The notes beneath the pieces were generated by a model. It was given only the letters and a program-made list of their open reading frames with translations, had not been told where the DNA came from and did not search any database. A program made the position numbers and the translations under genes. A stretch of DNA of 60,000 nt from Antedon mediterranea. Taxonomy: Eukaryota > Echinodermata > Crinoidea > Comatulida > Antedonidae. The DNA lies in the NCBI RefSeq assembly GCF_964355755.1, contig NC_092672.1, positions 10,724,501 through 10,784,500 on the forward strand. Reading direction: 5' to 3'. This document shows, in pieces, positions 45,921 to 57,899 of this stretch. Numbering within the stretch: the stretch's first letter is position 1; every line of letters starts with the position of its first letter.

Positions 45921-46649
45921 TGTACCTACGGTGGCCCACAACTGTCACGCACACTATAACACAGAATCACACAATTAAAGAAGGAATTACACAATAAAAG
46001 AAGGAATCACACAATTAAAGAAGAAATCGCACAATTAAAGAAGAAATCGCATGCTGAATGCTGAAAGAGCCGAACGTAATGGTAAATGGGCCGAATAGAA
46101 ATGCGGCTAATGCTAAAAGAGCAGAACGTAATGGTAAAAGAGCCGAATAGAATTAAGTTTGCTGCCGGAGGCAGCTATGGCGTTCCATACGGACTACTGT
46201 ACTTTAATTGTGCGAGGTACTTTCGAATTTGTTGCGGACTTCTTTAATTGTGCGAGGTACTTTCAAATTTGTTGCGGACTTCTTTAATTGTGCGAGGTAC
46301 TTTCAAATTTGTTGCGGACTTCTTTAATTGTGCGAGGTACAGTACTTTCAAATTTGTTGCGGACTTCTTTAATTGTGCGAGGAGCTTTCGAATTTGTTGC
46401 GGACTTCTTTAATTGTGCGAGGAGCTTTCGAATTTGTTGCGGACTTCTTTAATTGTGCTTAGCTCAAGTTCTTTAATTGCGCGTTTCTTCTATTTTTGTG
46501 CATTTCGTTTTATATTTTCATGCTTTCTTTTGTTTATATGCGATTTCTTCTTTAATTGTGCGATTTCTTCTTTAATTGTGTAATTCCTTCTTTAATTGTG
46601 TGATTCTGTGTTATAGTGTGCGTGACAGTTGTGGGCCACCGTATGTACC
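45921..46649. mobile_element. Foldback element with TACGGTGGCCCAC ends, 6-bp TSD and internal satellites
   Basis: Left TACGGTGGCCCACAACTGTC at 45927 is the exact inverse of the right end at 46643. Pairing extends about 110 bp through repeated AATTAAAGAAGAAATCGCAC units. TGTACC flanks both sides (45921-45926, 46644-46649). The right half has about six 42-bp units (GGTACTTTCAAATTTGTTGC, GGACTTCTTTAATTGTGCGA). No transposase frame. Confidence 0.9.
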
Positions 46650-47500
46650 TTATTTCCAGCAGTATTTGACACTCACTATGGTACTAAGACAATACTAAAT
46701 TTTGGTCATTCCTACCACTAAAAACACTACGATATGACAGGACTCCCAGCACTGAGATGACTTGTATTCATTGATTGCACATAAAGAAAAGGTATTAAAC
46801 ATTAAATTAAGATATTTTAGCCTATGAATGTCAATAGTACTTTTTTATGTCGTGCTCCAACAGTAACTTGATGTATAATTCTATTTTAGGATTTTTGGAC
46901 ACTGTAGAAATCTACATTTTACGAAAATGTCTTTGATGTTGGAAATAAAAGAACATGCCAAAGCTTCTAATATTACTGTACGCTCAATAACATGCTTTTT
47001 TGTATGACATAAAACATAGATATCATGTTCGAATTACCGGTGAATATATATATACAAAATAAGCCTGCAGGTAGTGATACAGTATGCATGAATTAATTAA
47101 TTTCTTGTTGGCAGTTAGTGGTGTGCATTGCACGATTGAGCACTGTACATATTTATATATGTTATTTTGTTGACACAGGCATTTCAACATCTAGGCTCAT
47201 AAAGTACTGTATACTGTAATGTGTCAAATTGCAGTGTGTTTTAAACATTTTTTTTCACACAGTTATGCAAGAAAATGCAATTATAAAGTGTTGGAAAAAA
47301 AGTGAGGTGGTTTACATTTTTACCAGTACTGCATTTCAAAATGCAAAAATAATTACTATTTTGAAAATTCTTTACAGTAAGGCTGTTATGTGATTTTTAC
47401 AAAACTTTGGTGAACCTGTATTAGTAAGAAATGAAGAATAATTTAAAAATCTTTGAAATTAAAAAATATTGAAATATGACTAAATAATAGAAATGCCACA

Positions 47501-47591
47501 CAATCACATGGCATCACATGGCATCACATGGCATCGCATGGCATCACATGGCATCACATGGCATCACATGGCATCACATGGCATCACATGG
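47501..47591. repeat. Decamer satellite (ATGGCATCAC)n
   Basis: About nine units of CATCACATGG, with one change (CATCGCATGG). It is a clean short array. Confidence 0.9.
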
Positions 47592-47659
47592 ATAAACACA
47601 TTTGAGTTAAGTTAAGCTTTAATAATCACTGTCCAATAGGTGGTATTGTCCCTGATACA

Positions 47660-47941
47660 GGTAATATTTATTTGAATAAATGCCCAGCAGTATTTATTGT
47701 TCAGGAGGGTTTTTATGGGGGCAGGGAGGCATTTATTAATAATTGTATCAAAATGCTTGGTAAGTGATAGATCAATCAATGAATTCTACTACATAGAAAT
47801 GTGTACTGTATGCATAATAATAGCGGGGTGTTTATTGGAGGAAATGAAATGAATACCTTGGGCGTTTATTTCAAATGATGTTCTATGAGTACGAGGGAGG
47901 GTGGTTATTTAAAGCGGGAAGTTTATTCGAATAAATATGGT
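47660..47941. mobile_element. Diverged MITE, relative of 57439-57860
   Basis: Ends ATTTATTTGAATAAATGCCC and TTTATTCGAATAAATATGG mirror each other. The interior shares GTATCAAAATGCTTGGTAA and GAATTCTACTAC with the fuller copy at 57439. Confidence 0.7.
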
Positions 47942-48344
47942 AGTGTATCTTTTAATAACTGTAATGGAAAACAGAAATCTGAAAATTTTGTTTATTGAGT
48001 AAATGTAATTAACAATCTGCTGAGGTTTGTTTATTATGTCAAATATAAATATCATAATTTTTTAATAACATCATTATGATTGCTATCCCTATGTAGTGAT
48101 TATTATTATTTGTTCTGCTATTTTAGATTGTAATGTACATTCAATGCAATTTACAATAAATAGCTGTGTACTGTAAGTTCAAAGAAATTGTATATTAAGT
48201 TAGTTACAGTTAACAAGATTATACAATTACAGGAGACAATACTTCAATTAGATTTGAACTCATCACTAGGATGATCATTCCAGCAAATACAACAATTTAT
48301 AGTGCTACAGTATTTTGTTTACACTAAGTCCAGGGAATAATTTC

Positions 48345-48480
48345 GCCAAAAAGCTATACAAAACAACCTTTTTGCTACAGATTTTTAAAATTGTGTAGCA
48401 AAAGGTACAATACAAAACTATGTTTCTTGACTCAAAAATCAGTTTGATTAGCAATAAACAAAATTTAAAAATTAAATTTT
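48345..48480. repeat. Dispersed repeat, copy of 24290-24425
   Basis: Shares AAAAAGCTATACAAAAC, AAAATTGTGTAGCAAAA, ACAATACAAAA and TTGACTCAAAAATC in the same order. Confidence 0.65.
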
Positions 48481-49010
48481 CCCCTGATGTCATACAGTAT
48501 TTTAGCATAGGACTGGTAACAGGTATGGTCTTATCAAAAGCATTCTGTCAAACATTGTGTAAATCCTTTAGTCTAGTGTGCAGTCTCAACAAGCACAGCC
48601 TCATCAAGCATGGTTTCATCAGCCATACAATATTCTTAAATACGGGTAGGGCCTTCTGCCCAAAAATCCTTTGCTATTTATAATAATAATATCAAATAAT
48701 AAATATTATACCCTTTGAGAAAAAGAGTTTAAAAATTGCAGAAAACTCATACTTAAACTATTAACCCATAAGAACTATTAGTATATTATGCATGACTAGT
48801 CATCAATAAACTAATGGATTGGAATACATTTACCTTTTGACTATTTCAGGACTAATATATGGAGAACAATTTATTTAATACTATGTACGGTATGATTTCT
48901 TAAAATAGTATGGCAATAATACATTATCGCATTAAATTATAATGAATAATAAAGTTGTGCATGTCATTATGTAGACAGGTTTGAAGGATAATCAGTAAGC
49001 ATGGATATAT

Positions 49011-50075
49011 GTAGCATGTAATGCTATTTTGTACAGTACTGTACAGTGTAACAAGCATGGAAATGTGGCATGTAATGCTATTTTGTACAGTACTGTACAG
49101 TGTAACAAGCATGGAAATGTGGCATGTAATGCTATTTTGTACAGTACTGTACAGTGTAACAAGCATAAATGTGGCATGTAATGCTATTTTGTACAGTTAT
49201 TGTACAGTGTAACAAGCATGTATTTGTGGCATGTAATGCTATTTTGTACTGTACAGTATAACAAGCATGTATTTGTGGCATGTAATGCTATTTGGTACAG
49301 TACTGTACAGTATAACAAGCATGTATTTGTGGCATGTAATGCTATTTGGTACAGTACTGTACAGTGTAACAAGCATGTATTTGTGGCATGTAATGCTATT
49401 TTGTACTGTACAGTATAACAAGCATGTATTTGTGGCATGTAATGCTATTTGGTACAGTACTGTACAGTATAACAAGCATGTACTTGTGGCATGTAATGCT
49501 ATTTTGTACAGTTATTGTACAGTATAACAAGCATGTACTTGTGGCATGTAATGCTATTTGGTACAGTACTGTACAGTATAACAAGCATGTACTTGTGGCA
49601 TGTAATGCTATTTGGTACAGTACTGTACAGTGTAACAAGCATGTACTGTAATTGTGGTATGTAATGCTATTTTGTACTGTAAAGTGTAACAAACATGCAC
49701 ATTGTGGCATGTAATGCTCTTCTGTACAGTACAGTATTAAGCATAGTAAGCAAGTAATGCTACTCTCTATAGTAGTGTAGCAAGAGTGCAATTGTGTCAT
49801 GTAATGCATTTATGTACAGTACAGTGTAGCAAAAATCCACTTATGTACAGGACAGTGTAGCAAGCATAGACATGTGGCATGTAATGCTCTTCTGTACTGT
49901 ACAGTATTAAACATAGACATGTGGCATGTAATGCTACTCTCTATAGTACAGTGTAGCAAGCATGCACTTGTGTGACATGTAATGCATTTATGTACAGTAG
50001 TGTAGCAAACATGCACTTGTGGCATGTAATGCTACTTTATACTGTACAATACAGTGTAGCAAGCATACACCATTT
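49011..50075. repeat. Minisatellite of about 20 units, 50-58 bp each
   Basis: Units run GCATGTAATGCTATTTTGTA, CAGTACTGTACAGTGTAACA, AGCATGTATTTGTGG. Each includes the palindrome TGTACAGTACTGTACA or a shortened form. Units are nearly identical at the left and diverge to the right. Overlapping frames in all registers are repeat artefacts. Confidence 0.95.
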
Positions 50076-50290
50076 GTTAATTACGCATTCACCTTTTAAA
50101 AATATAATAATCAAAATCAATACAATTTGTACTCATATCATACCCTTTCCACACCTGCACATCTACACACTTATGGCATTTAATGCTACTTTATACTGTA
50201 CAGTGTAGCAAGCATACACCATTTGTTAATTAGGTATCCACCTTTTACAAATATAATAATCAAAATACAATCTGTACTCATATTATACCC
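50055..50290. repeat. Two-copy direct repeat at the minisatellite edge
   Basis: GTGTAGCAAGCATACACCAT, TTGTTAATTA and AAATATAATAATCAAAAT occur at about 50054 and again at 50203, period about 149 bp. It appears to be a larger unit that absorbed one minisatellite repeat. Confidence 0.75.
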
Positions 50291-50715
50291 TTTGATGTAA
50301 TATTTCAACCCAACACCTCCTTCACATAAATTACTAACACTTTTTACATAGAAAATACATTGCTTAACATGTACAGTAAAAATGTTTTTAAAAACACAGC
50401 AGGGAATGCATTAGTAGGCCTACTGTACTATTGGCTTTATTCAAAAAATAAGTCTGTTATTTGCTATTCTAAATATTTTAATACATATAAAATTAATTTT
50501 TTAATTATGCGAACACAACAATTTAATAGTATACTATAATAAATTACAGTATACAGTTTTTTGGGAAAGGTGCACTTTTATTAAACATTTATTTAATCAA
50601 CATGAACTAATCAATGTGTAAAACACTTTAATATTATCGCAAAGCAATTTTTAATGAGCATTCATTTTTTCCTTCTTATTAAATAATCCTTCAATTTGAA
50701 TAGTATTCCACTTAC

Positions 50716-50930
50716 CTGTAGAAGTTATTATCCAGTGCGATTAAGCCTACACGCGGAGATAAATATCTCTGCGTGTATTTATGTGAACGTGAGGAGCCGA
50801 ACGCAGGTAGACAAGAAATTCTGTGATGTGCCAGCTTCGTCAATCTCAATCCATGTCCTCTTTGCTGCGAAGAGTACATACAACACATTGATTACTTAAC
50901 TGGTTACGCTTCAACGAATCTAGTCAATAA
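50716..50930 (-). other. KCNAB: Probable noncoding first exon of KCNAB (upper boundary approximate)
   Basis: The start-codon exon at 39263-39357 has a strong splice acceptor, so at least one 5' UTR exon must lie upstream. On the minus strand the best candidate ends at 50716 with CTACAG followed by GTAAGTG, a near-consensus donor. The exon is richer in CpG than its surroundings and carries a stem-loop at 50749-50776. Any ATG inside it is irrelevant to the main frame because the next exon has an in-frame TAG before the start. The transcription start is not resolved; 50930 is an estimate. Confidence 0.5.
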
Positions 50931-50959
50931 ACTGCCCATAATGAATATTAATATCTTAG

Positions 50960-51015
50960 ACTCCGATATCCAGAAACCACTCACTATGCTATGCTTGATT
51001 GGGTGGAGTAAATAA
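50960..51015 (-). promoter_or_regulatory. Possible KCNAB promoter area with CCAAT box
   Basis: Upstream of the proposed first exon the minus strand reads ACCCAATCAAGC, an inverted ATTGG (CCAAT) element near 50998-51005, 5' of an AT-rich stretch. No consensus TATA box was found at a fitting distance. This is positional inference only. Confidence 0.25.
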
Positions 51016-51434
51016 ATAAAATTTCCATGGGAATATGGTGTGTGGAGTTGATGCGCATAATTTGTGCGAATGGGCTTTGCTGAAGCATAAGCTCTTCATT
51101 ATGATTACACAGGTTGACTTGGCTGTGGCTATTTTATACAAGCTAAAAATAATACAATTATTCAGATGTTTTATAGACAAATGGATACGTAATCGTGTGG
51201 CATGTTTTGAACTAAAACTTTAATATTACTGTATTGTAATTAATAATTATTAATCAATATATTTTTACTAAAAAAAATATATCATTTTTAATGTAACAAA
51301 TTATGATAAAGAAACTCTTCATTAAAAAAAAAATGTAATTACAAGTCTCCAAACAATTCAACACACTTGTAATCAGAATATAATACTACAGTATATTTAT
51401 ATAATTTTAAATGGTAGCTCCAGGTTTAAAACAT

Positions 51435-51720
51435 CTATTGTTTATTTATTTATTTATTTATTACCATCTTTACTGAGGGTAGTCTATCCAGTTGCTAATG
51501 GAACTGATCATTTAGGGCCCTCGATAAAACATACATACAGTAAAACACATAAAATATTCAATATTCAAATGACATAAAATAGGCCTAACAATTTACAATG
51601 GTTATATTGTGAAATATAAACATTGATAAAATAACCCAGTTATTTTTTAAGTCAGTAAAACCATGGAGAAATCAGTTCCTAACTGATTTCTCCATGGTAT
51701 AACATAATAACACGCAAGAT
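51435..51720 (-). repeat. LINE 3' tail with an embedded perfect hairpin
   Basis: Read on the minus strand, CCCTAAATGATCAGTTCC, ACCCTCAGTAAAGATGG, then AATAAATAAATAAATAAA is a LINE terminus related to 34850-34945. A 17-bp-arm hairpin lies at 51661-51697. Confidence 0.5.
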
Positions 51721-52009
51721 AGTGTTCACCACTGATATTGTATCTATAGCAGAACACTCACTTTTTTTGGCAAAATAATACAAAGACTTCAAAAATAAAG
51801 GTACAGTAACTATAACTATACTGTATAGTTATTGCCAATTAGTCCAACTCTCCATACATATTGTATTAAAACTAAAAGAAAAATGACACAAAGGAAACAA
51901 TTTTCAAAAATACTATACAGCAGAATTGTATAAAAAATTAAGTTTCCATAAGCAAAATATTCCAAACCCGAAACATAGACAAAGAAATACCGGGATTCAA
52001 TTCAATTCA

Positions 52010-53184
52010 ATTCAATAGACATTTATTTACAAAATCTGAATACATACAGTAGGAAAACAAGAAACAAGATTGTACAGAATTATAAAAGTATATCAGAAAA
52101 TGAAGGCAAAAGCCCTGAAAGATGTTTGTAACATCTTGTGTTGGGCGAGCCTTAACACAAATAAAAAAGAAAAGAAATGCATTGAAGAAAATCATAATAA
52201 ATTTCATAATCTAAAATATGAATAACAGAAAAAAAATAAAAAATCTTTTGGTACTGCAGATCGAGACATGACCGATTAATAAATATTTAATAAGTAGAAA
52301 AGGTGTATTTTTTTAATTTTGAGAGAAGTATCTTAGGGAAGCAGATTTTGAAATGGAGGGTGGTAGGTTGTTCCATAGGGTGGGTCCAGAGTATCGAATG
52401 TTATGTTGGAAAGAATTTGTTCTATGGGAGGGTATAGATAATTTATTTTTAGTACGTGTGTGATGGGAATGATAGAAGGATTTGGAAGTAAATAGATAAC
52501 AAAGATGGTGAGGAAGGATGTTGTTTAAGGCAGAGTAGACAAAAATGGTTTGTTGAATTAAATTGATATCATTAAGTTTGATGAGATTAAGATTTAAAAA
52601 TAAATGAGAGGAATGGGAAAGCGGAGGCGCGCCAGATATAATTCTGATAGCCTTCTTTTGGAGGGTATGCAATTTATTAAGGTTTGTGGGGTATGTGTTG
52701 CACCAAACAATATTACAATAACCCAAATAGGGAAGAATCATAGAGCAATACAGGATGCGTAGGATATTAGGGGGTAAATATGAAGACAAACGAAAAATAA
52801 TACCAAGGCTTTTGGAAATTTTGTTTTCAGTTACACTAATATGTGTTTTCCACGTCAGGCCAGAGTCAAGATGGACTCTTAAGAATTTTGCTGATTGAAC
52901 AGAGGGGATGTTTATATTTTCAATGGTAATATTGTATAGAGATGGGTCAACATTTTTTAACTTCTGGGGAGTCCCAAACAGGATGAAGTTACATTTTGTA
53001 TGGTTTATAGAAAGTTTATTAGCAGCAAAGTATTGGGACAACATCTCTAGGTGGGAGTTGGTAGTATTAAACAGAGTTTGGATTTCAGGGTGAGAATAGG
53101 TGACAGTTGTGTCGTCAGCGTATAGGTAAAAATCAACTAACGGGGAAGAAAGATAGATATCGTGGGATGGTGACCGGCAGAAGA
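52010..53184 (-). pseudogene. 5'-truncated LINE with reverse-transcriptase YADD and C-terminal region
   Basis: The minus frame from about 53184 reads IYLSSPLVDFYLYADDTTVT, with the catalytic YADD box. It continues open through ANKLSINHTKCNFILFG, KFLRVHLDSGLTWKTHIS, LPYLGYCNIVWCNTYPTNL and SGPTLWNNLPPSI to a stop at 52313. About 290 codons stay open, so the insertion is young. Endonuclease and fingers are missing. The 3' end has AATTGAATTGAA repeats at about 52001-52017. It is CR1/L2-like by motif style. It lies upstream of KCNAB on the same strand. Confidence 0.85.
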
Positions 53185-53359
53185 TAGTTTATTACGTTAG
53201 CCTTTTATTACAAATTTATTTTCACTCTTTCAAACAACAAACGTCACTATATATATGTAATTAAAGAATAAGTTAATTTATTTCATTTTGTTTATTATTG
53301 TTTACCACTGTTACATTTTAACATTTTTAAATGCAGAATAAATTTGCAGTATTTATATG

Positions 53360-53525
53360 CCCGGTAAACCAAAATTAACCAACTAAAGACAGAGCTTGGC
53401 GAACTTGGTGGCCCCCTAGCACCCCATGGTTGCTCGGTTTGCTTACAAAGTACTCCAATATTATGAAATTGGTCCCAATTATATAACTCTGCACCCACCG
53501 AAAAAAAATACTGCATACGGCCCTG
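53360..53525 (-). mobile_element. Fragment of a hAT-like DNA element end
   Basis: On the minus strand CAGGGCCGTATGCAGTATTT, then TTTTTCGGTGGGTGCAGAG, resembles hAT termini of the CAGGGCCGTA type. No partner end was found. Confidence 0.45.
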
Positions 53526-54012
53526 GTAGTACAACGAGGCTAGTGATAAAATTAATAATTTTAACTTACCGCGTAATGCTAAAATAAGGATCTTAAGTGT
53601 TTCCTTCTTTGCATACCTAAGTCTTGCTTATTCTATGCTATAAGTAGTAAAAAAAAGGATTTGTTAATGTCTAGTATTATCACTCTAATATCTTAATCTC
53701 AGTTATCTCACAATGCATGTAAAAATCACTTTCCATTAGAGAACTGGTGTCAACACACAACTGTAAAACATAGGCCCTAACCTTTTTAAAAAAATTGTAA
53801 AAACATAAATCTGGAAATCAAACCAACAACCATACAATCCCTGACCACATACAGTTAAATGCCAACAAACCAAACGAGTCTTAAAGCCACTTTCCCTAAT
53901 CTGATCTAATTTAAGGTCACAAACTACATTTTATGTCAATTTAAATACTATATTTTTTTGTCTTTAAATGGTCAAAATGTGAAATATAAGTTGATTCTAA
54001 TAATTAAAAAGA

Positions 54013-54860
54013 ATGGCCAGAGGACTGAAAAAAGGCAGTTTTTCTTCACTACCTATTAAAAAAGGAAACACTAGAGAATGTGCAAACAATTGTACAGTCT
54101 CACATGCAAGCAAGATCATGCTCCATATCATCGCAGCAAGATTAAGAAATAAACATGAAAATGAACTACCACCCGAACAATCTGGTTTTAGAAAAGGAAG
54201 AAATCAGATTGGAACTTTGAAGAACTTGATGGAGAAGAAAATAGAGTTCCAACAGCCTGTATTTCTATGTTTCATTGATTACAGTACTGTGTACAACCAT
54301 GGAGTAATCTTTACTCCATGTACAACATCCAAAATTATGGAAGATCATAGAGGAAATGGGTTTTTTCTACACATATGATTACCCTGGTCAGTCAGATCAG
54401 TGACCTGAGAGTGACAATAGTGTTTACAATAGGGAAAGGAGTTCACCAAGGATGTATCCTCTAACCATATCTATTCAATATTTATACAGAATACAGCATG
54501 CGGAATGCGCCCACCAATTTTAGATGCTTATGACATACTCTCCTTGCAAGATCCAGGATCTGATAGAAATAGTGAAGAACTTCAGTGAAGAATATGGTGT
54601 GACTGTTCCTCAATGTTAAAAAAAAACAAAAGTGATGGTGTGTACGCGAAAAGAAATGACCAACAAGTTCAAGCCGACGGTGAGGATATAGAGGTTGTCG
54701 ATCACTTCAACTTCCTAGGCTCAATGGTTTTGTGGGGAGAGGCTCTGTAAATGTGTTGAAACAAAACGACGTCTTGCTTTAGACAAGATCATCAGCCTTA
54801 ATACAAATATCTGAAAGGAACGAGGAATTTCTAGGAATACAAAAATTACAAAAAATTATG
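54013..54860 (+). pseudogene. Decayed LINE reverse transcriptase
   Basis: The open part (54013-54378) has ASKIMLHIIAARLRNK, LPPEQSGFRKGRNQIGTLKN and QQPVFLCFIDYSTVYN, matching the fingers and the FID-Y motif A with catalytic Asp. Further fragments follow in shifted frames: GKGVHQGCIL-PYLFNIYTE (motif B), VVDHFNFLGS and ETKRRLALDKIISLN. Stops and frameshifts are numerous, so it is dead. The element at 54890 is inserted close by. Confidence 0.8.
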
Positions 54861-54889
54861 ATTTCCCTGGTAGGAAGCTTGTTTGTTGG

Positions 54890-55797
54890 GATTAGGCCAA
54901 CTTCGGCCACAGACAATTTCGGCCACAGACAATAATACTACCATATCTATGGAACGCCCATAGTGCCATTGATAGGGGAACAATGAGACACGACATTGTA
55001 ATACAGGATTATCGATTTCATTGTGTTTTACTTTTGTTTTTTGTTTTTACACAGGAAAACACGGACACGGACAAACTTGGCAATTAATTAATAATGGAAA
55101 TAAAATACGAACACGTATTTTGTAGCTAGGTGGCATGATGAGATAAGAAACAAATATTTCAGAGTACAAAAAATACAATACGGTGAAAATTAAAATGTAT
55201 AGTTTTTACAAATAAACAAAATGAATTGAATTAGGCCTAAGTGATACTAATTGTATGCGCCAGGGTACAATAGAAATGATTTATAATATAAGAAACAAAG
55301 ATTTACTAAAGTGATAATGAAATGTTTTCAGTAAAGAATTATTAACGTCATGTACATTTTTCCTGATATTCCTCTTTGTTCCTTAGGTCACCTATTAAGC
55401 AATGGAAGGAAAAACGTTTTAATTAAATTTCTTTTTGTTTTTCTTAGCATTTCTTCTTTCATAGCCAAACTATTAATACGTCTGTACTAAGAGCAAACTA
55501 ATAAAATACAATTTACTCCATGATACAACTAAACTGGAAACAACAAATCTAATAAATGCAAATGCAAATTGTAGTGGAATAACGTTAAGAATGATAACAC
55601 TGTAATGTGTAGTAATAATAGGGCCTAGCTAGGCCTAGTCATAAAAATACTAGGCCTGTACAACAACAAAACATGAGATGCGATAACTAATAATTATTAA
55701 TAGCAAAAACAATAGCACGGTCTAATATATGCGTGAATGGCGCGCCATAGAAATATGTTGTGGCCGAAACTGTCTGTGGCCGAAACGGTCATATGCC
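54890..55797. mobile_element. MULE-like nonautonomous element with 9-bp TSD
   Basis: GTTTGTTGG at 54881-54889 is repeated exactly at 55798-55806. Ends pair imperfectly over about 40 bp, each with two TTCGGCCACAGACA units in inverted orientation. A 9-bp duplication is typical of Mutator-like elements. The interior shows TAGGCCTA motifs and no long frame. Confidence 0.8.
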
Positions 55798-57080
55798 GTT
55801 TGTTGGTGGGCAAAATCAAATCCCTTTTGCTTGGCGCGCCTCTAAAACACAAACACTTGTACTAGACTACTAGTACTAGGCTAGTAGTATACTGTCAACG
55901 ACTTCTAGGCCTATTCAACGTTTTCTAAATATATTATGTACCTAGGCCTAGGCCTCCTAGCTAGCCTTTTTAGGCCTCTATAGTACTAGGCCTAGGCCTA
56001 GCCTAGGCCTAGTTATAATTAAATTAATTAAGATTGTGTGATAATATAATATACGCCTAAGACTCTATTTAAAAAGATCAACGTCATACACCACCACTAG
56101 ACTAGACTAGATTACGTTCATACAAACAAAGAGCGCGCACTCTTAATTTTGACCTAAATACTAGCTAGGCCTAGCCTAGGCCTAGGCCTAGTTTTTGTTT
56201 TACTCTCTCACTATATCTTTGGTATTGTATGTATACGTAAACAAACTTCATTCAAATTTGGCACCCTCACCTCCTCAACGTGGACGACGTATAAGCGTCA
56301 ACCACCGTCAAATGATTATCCTGAATAACTAATTTGCGTCACCTGTTACAGTTTTAGGCAAACATTAATTCATTTTCAATGTTGTATACAGTACTCTTTA
56401 CAATAGGTTCAAAGGACAATAAATGAAAATAAAATTAGAGATTCCTGCTGGCCACTACGTTTCTATCAAAAGAATTAGTTAACGGATGCTGACACTAGTT
56501 GACGCACGAGTTCTGTGACTTCTATCGGGCGCACTATTGACAATTGACGAGATATCATAATTTTTGCGGAGGAGACATCGCGACAAAAAAACTGATATAA
56601 TAAGTGAGGCATTTAACACACTTTCATCACATTTAGGGCGCTAATCGTAAACATTATAATTTTAGTAGAAAACATAGTAAATACATTTAAAAAAAACAAG
56701 CCTAGCTAGGCCTAGAGGTAGGCCTATAATATAATGTGGCTAGGCCTAGCGAATTACTGACATCCTACTACTACTAGGCCTAGCTAGTAGGCCTAGCGGT
56801 AGCTGGATGATTCGGCCCAGGAAGGACGATTCGGCCCCGGCCTATTTATTTAAAGCACGTACCCGTACATGTACTCAATATTTAAAAAAAAACGGTTGGT
56901 AGCTAAAATTATCAGACAAAATAGCCGCACGACTTTTATTTGTTGAGTGGAAGGAGGAAGAAAAGATATAATTAATGTACTTACTAGGCCTACTTATTAT
57001 TGTAAAGTAGTAATAACCTATAGTAGGGCCCTAACTAACTAGGCTGGATATCCTACTGTAGCTAGGCCTAGTTAGTAAAT
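55610..57080. repeat. TAGGCCTA-rich region
   Basis: Clusters of CTAGGCCTAGGCCTAG-type palindromic units occur at 55622, 55940-56010, 56163-56190, 56700-56800 and 57040-57070. They look like a low-complexity motif spreading through several sequences, not one element. No gene recognised. Confidence 0.6.
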
Positions 57081-57438
57081 CCGTTAGTAATAATACACTC
57101 AATCCAATACCGGACATCTTTGGGCCTAAATATGTCTGGTTTTCTAGAAAATCTGGTATTCAGAATGTGCTTTTAATGGTAAAAAGGAATTTGGACGTCT
57201 GGTAATTGGGAAATTTTCAGTGAGTCCTGTATTGGGAGAGTTTACTGTAGTAATAATACTATAGTACAACTGCATGTGCTTTCACAGTTTCAAATTATGC
57301 AAAAAATAACATTTTGAATTTTATACTTTTTTGGGGATTTGGTTATAATTGGTTTGGCTTGGTATATAGGAGGACTTCCTTCTGGTTTATTATATTAAAG
57401 TATATAGTATTCCCCACCTCTAGTCAACCCTAGTCTTA

Positions 57439-57860
57439 ACCGTATTTATTTGAATAAACGCCCAAAAGCGTTTATTGATCAGGCAGGGCGGAGCTTGGTT
57501 TTATTCAAGGGAGCCGTTATTTTTTGGCTGTAAATGTAATATGATAACATGTTTGCATTTAATCAAATAAATACCCCCTAAATATGAAAAAAATGCAACA
57601 CAATTAATATCGAGAATTGTATCAAAATGCTTGGTAAATTTTAGATGGAATGTCAATCAATGTTCTGTATTCTACTACTACAGAAATAGAAATTTGTTGT
57701 AATACATGCGTTTATTTGAGGAAATAAATAAAGTCCAAGGGAATTTATTTGAGGTGGGGTGTTAATTCAAAATGATGTTCTATTGGGGAGGTGGGGGATG
57801 GAACAATTAATCAAGGGAGGCGTATAATCAAAGCGGGGCGTTTATTGGAATAAATACGGT
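57439..57860. mobile_element. MITE with ACCGTATTTATTTGAATAAA ends
   Basis: Left ACCGTATTTATTTGAATAAA then CGCCC; right GGGGCGTTTATTGGAATAAA then TACGGT. Long inverted ends surround a noncoding AT-rich core. A diverged relative lies at 47660-47941. Confidence 0.8.
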
Positions 57861-57899
57861 ATTCCCCAAATTCCATACCCAGGCCTTTGTAAAACAAAT

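Larger units (their letters stand above)
39358..50715 (-). other. KCNAB intron 1 (about 11.4 kb, proposed)
   Basis: Holds a SINE (41317-41430), a hairpin-headed repeat (43330 on), the foldback element (45921-46649), decamer and minisatellite arrays, and dispersed repeats. No coding exon was recognised. Its extent depends on the proposed first exon. Confidence 0.5.

Noticed and set aside
48924-49809. Many overlapping frames with repeated peptides such as LHCTVLYKIALHA
   Set aside because: They come from translating the minisatellite in several registers on both strands; unit length and frame are not maintained.
53560-53580. Strong donor-like GCG/GTAAGT on the minus strand
   Set aside because: No acceptor, start codon or coding potential could be tied to it. 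A single good donor is expected by chance in 60 kb.
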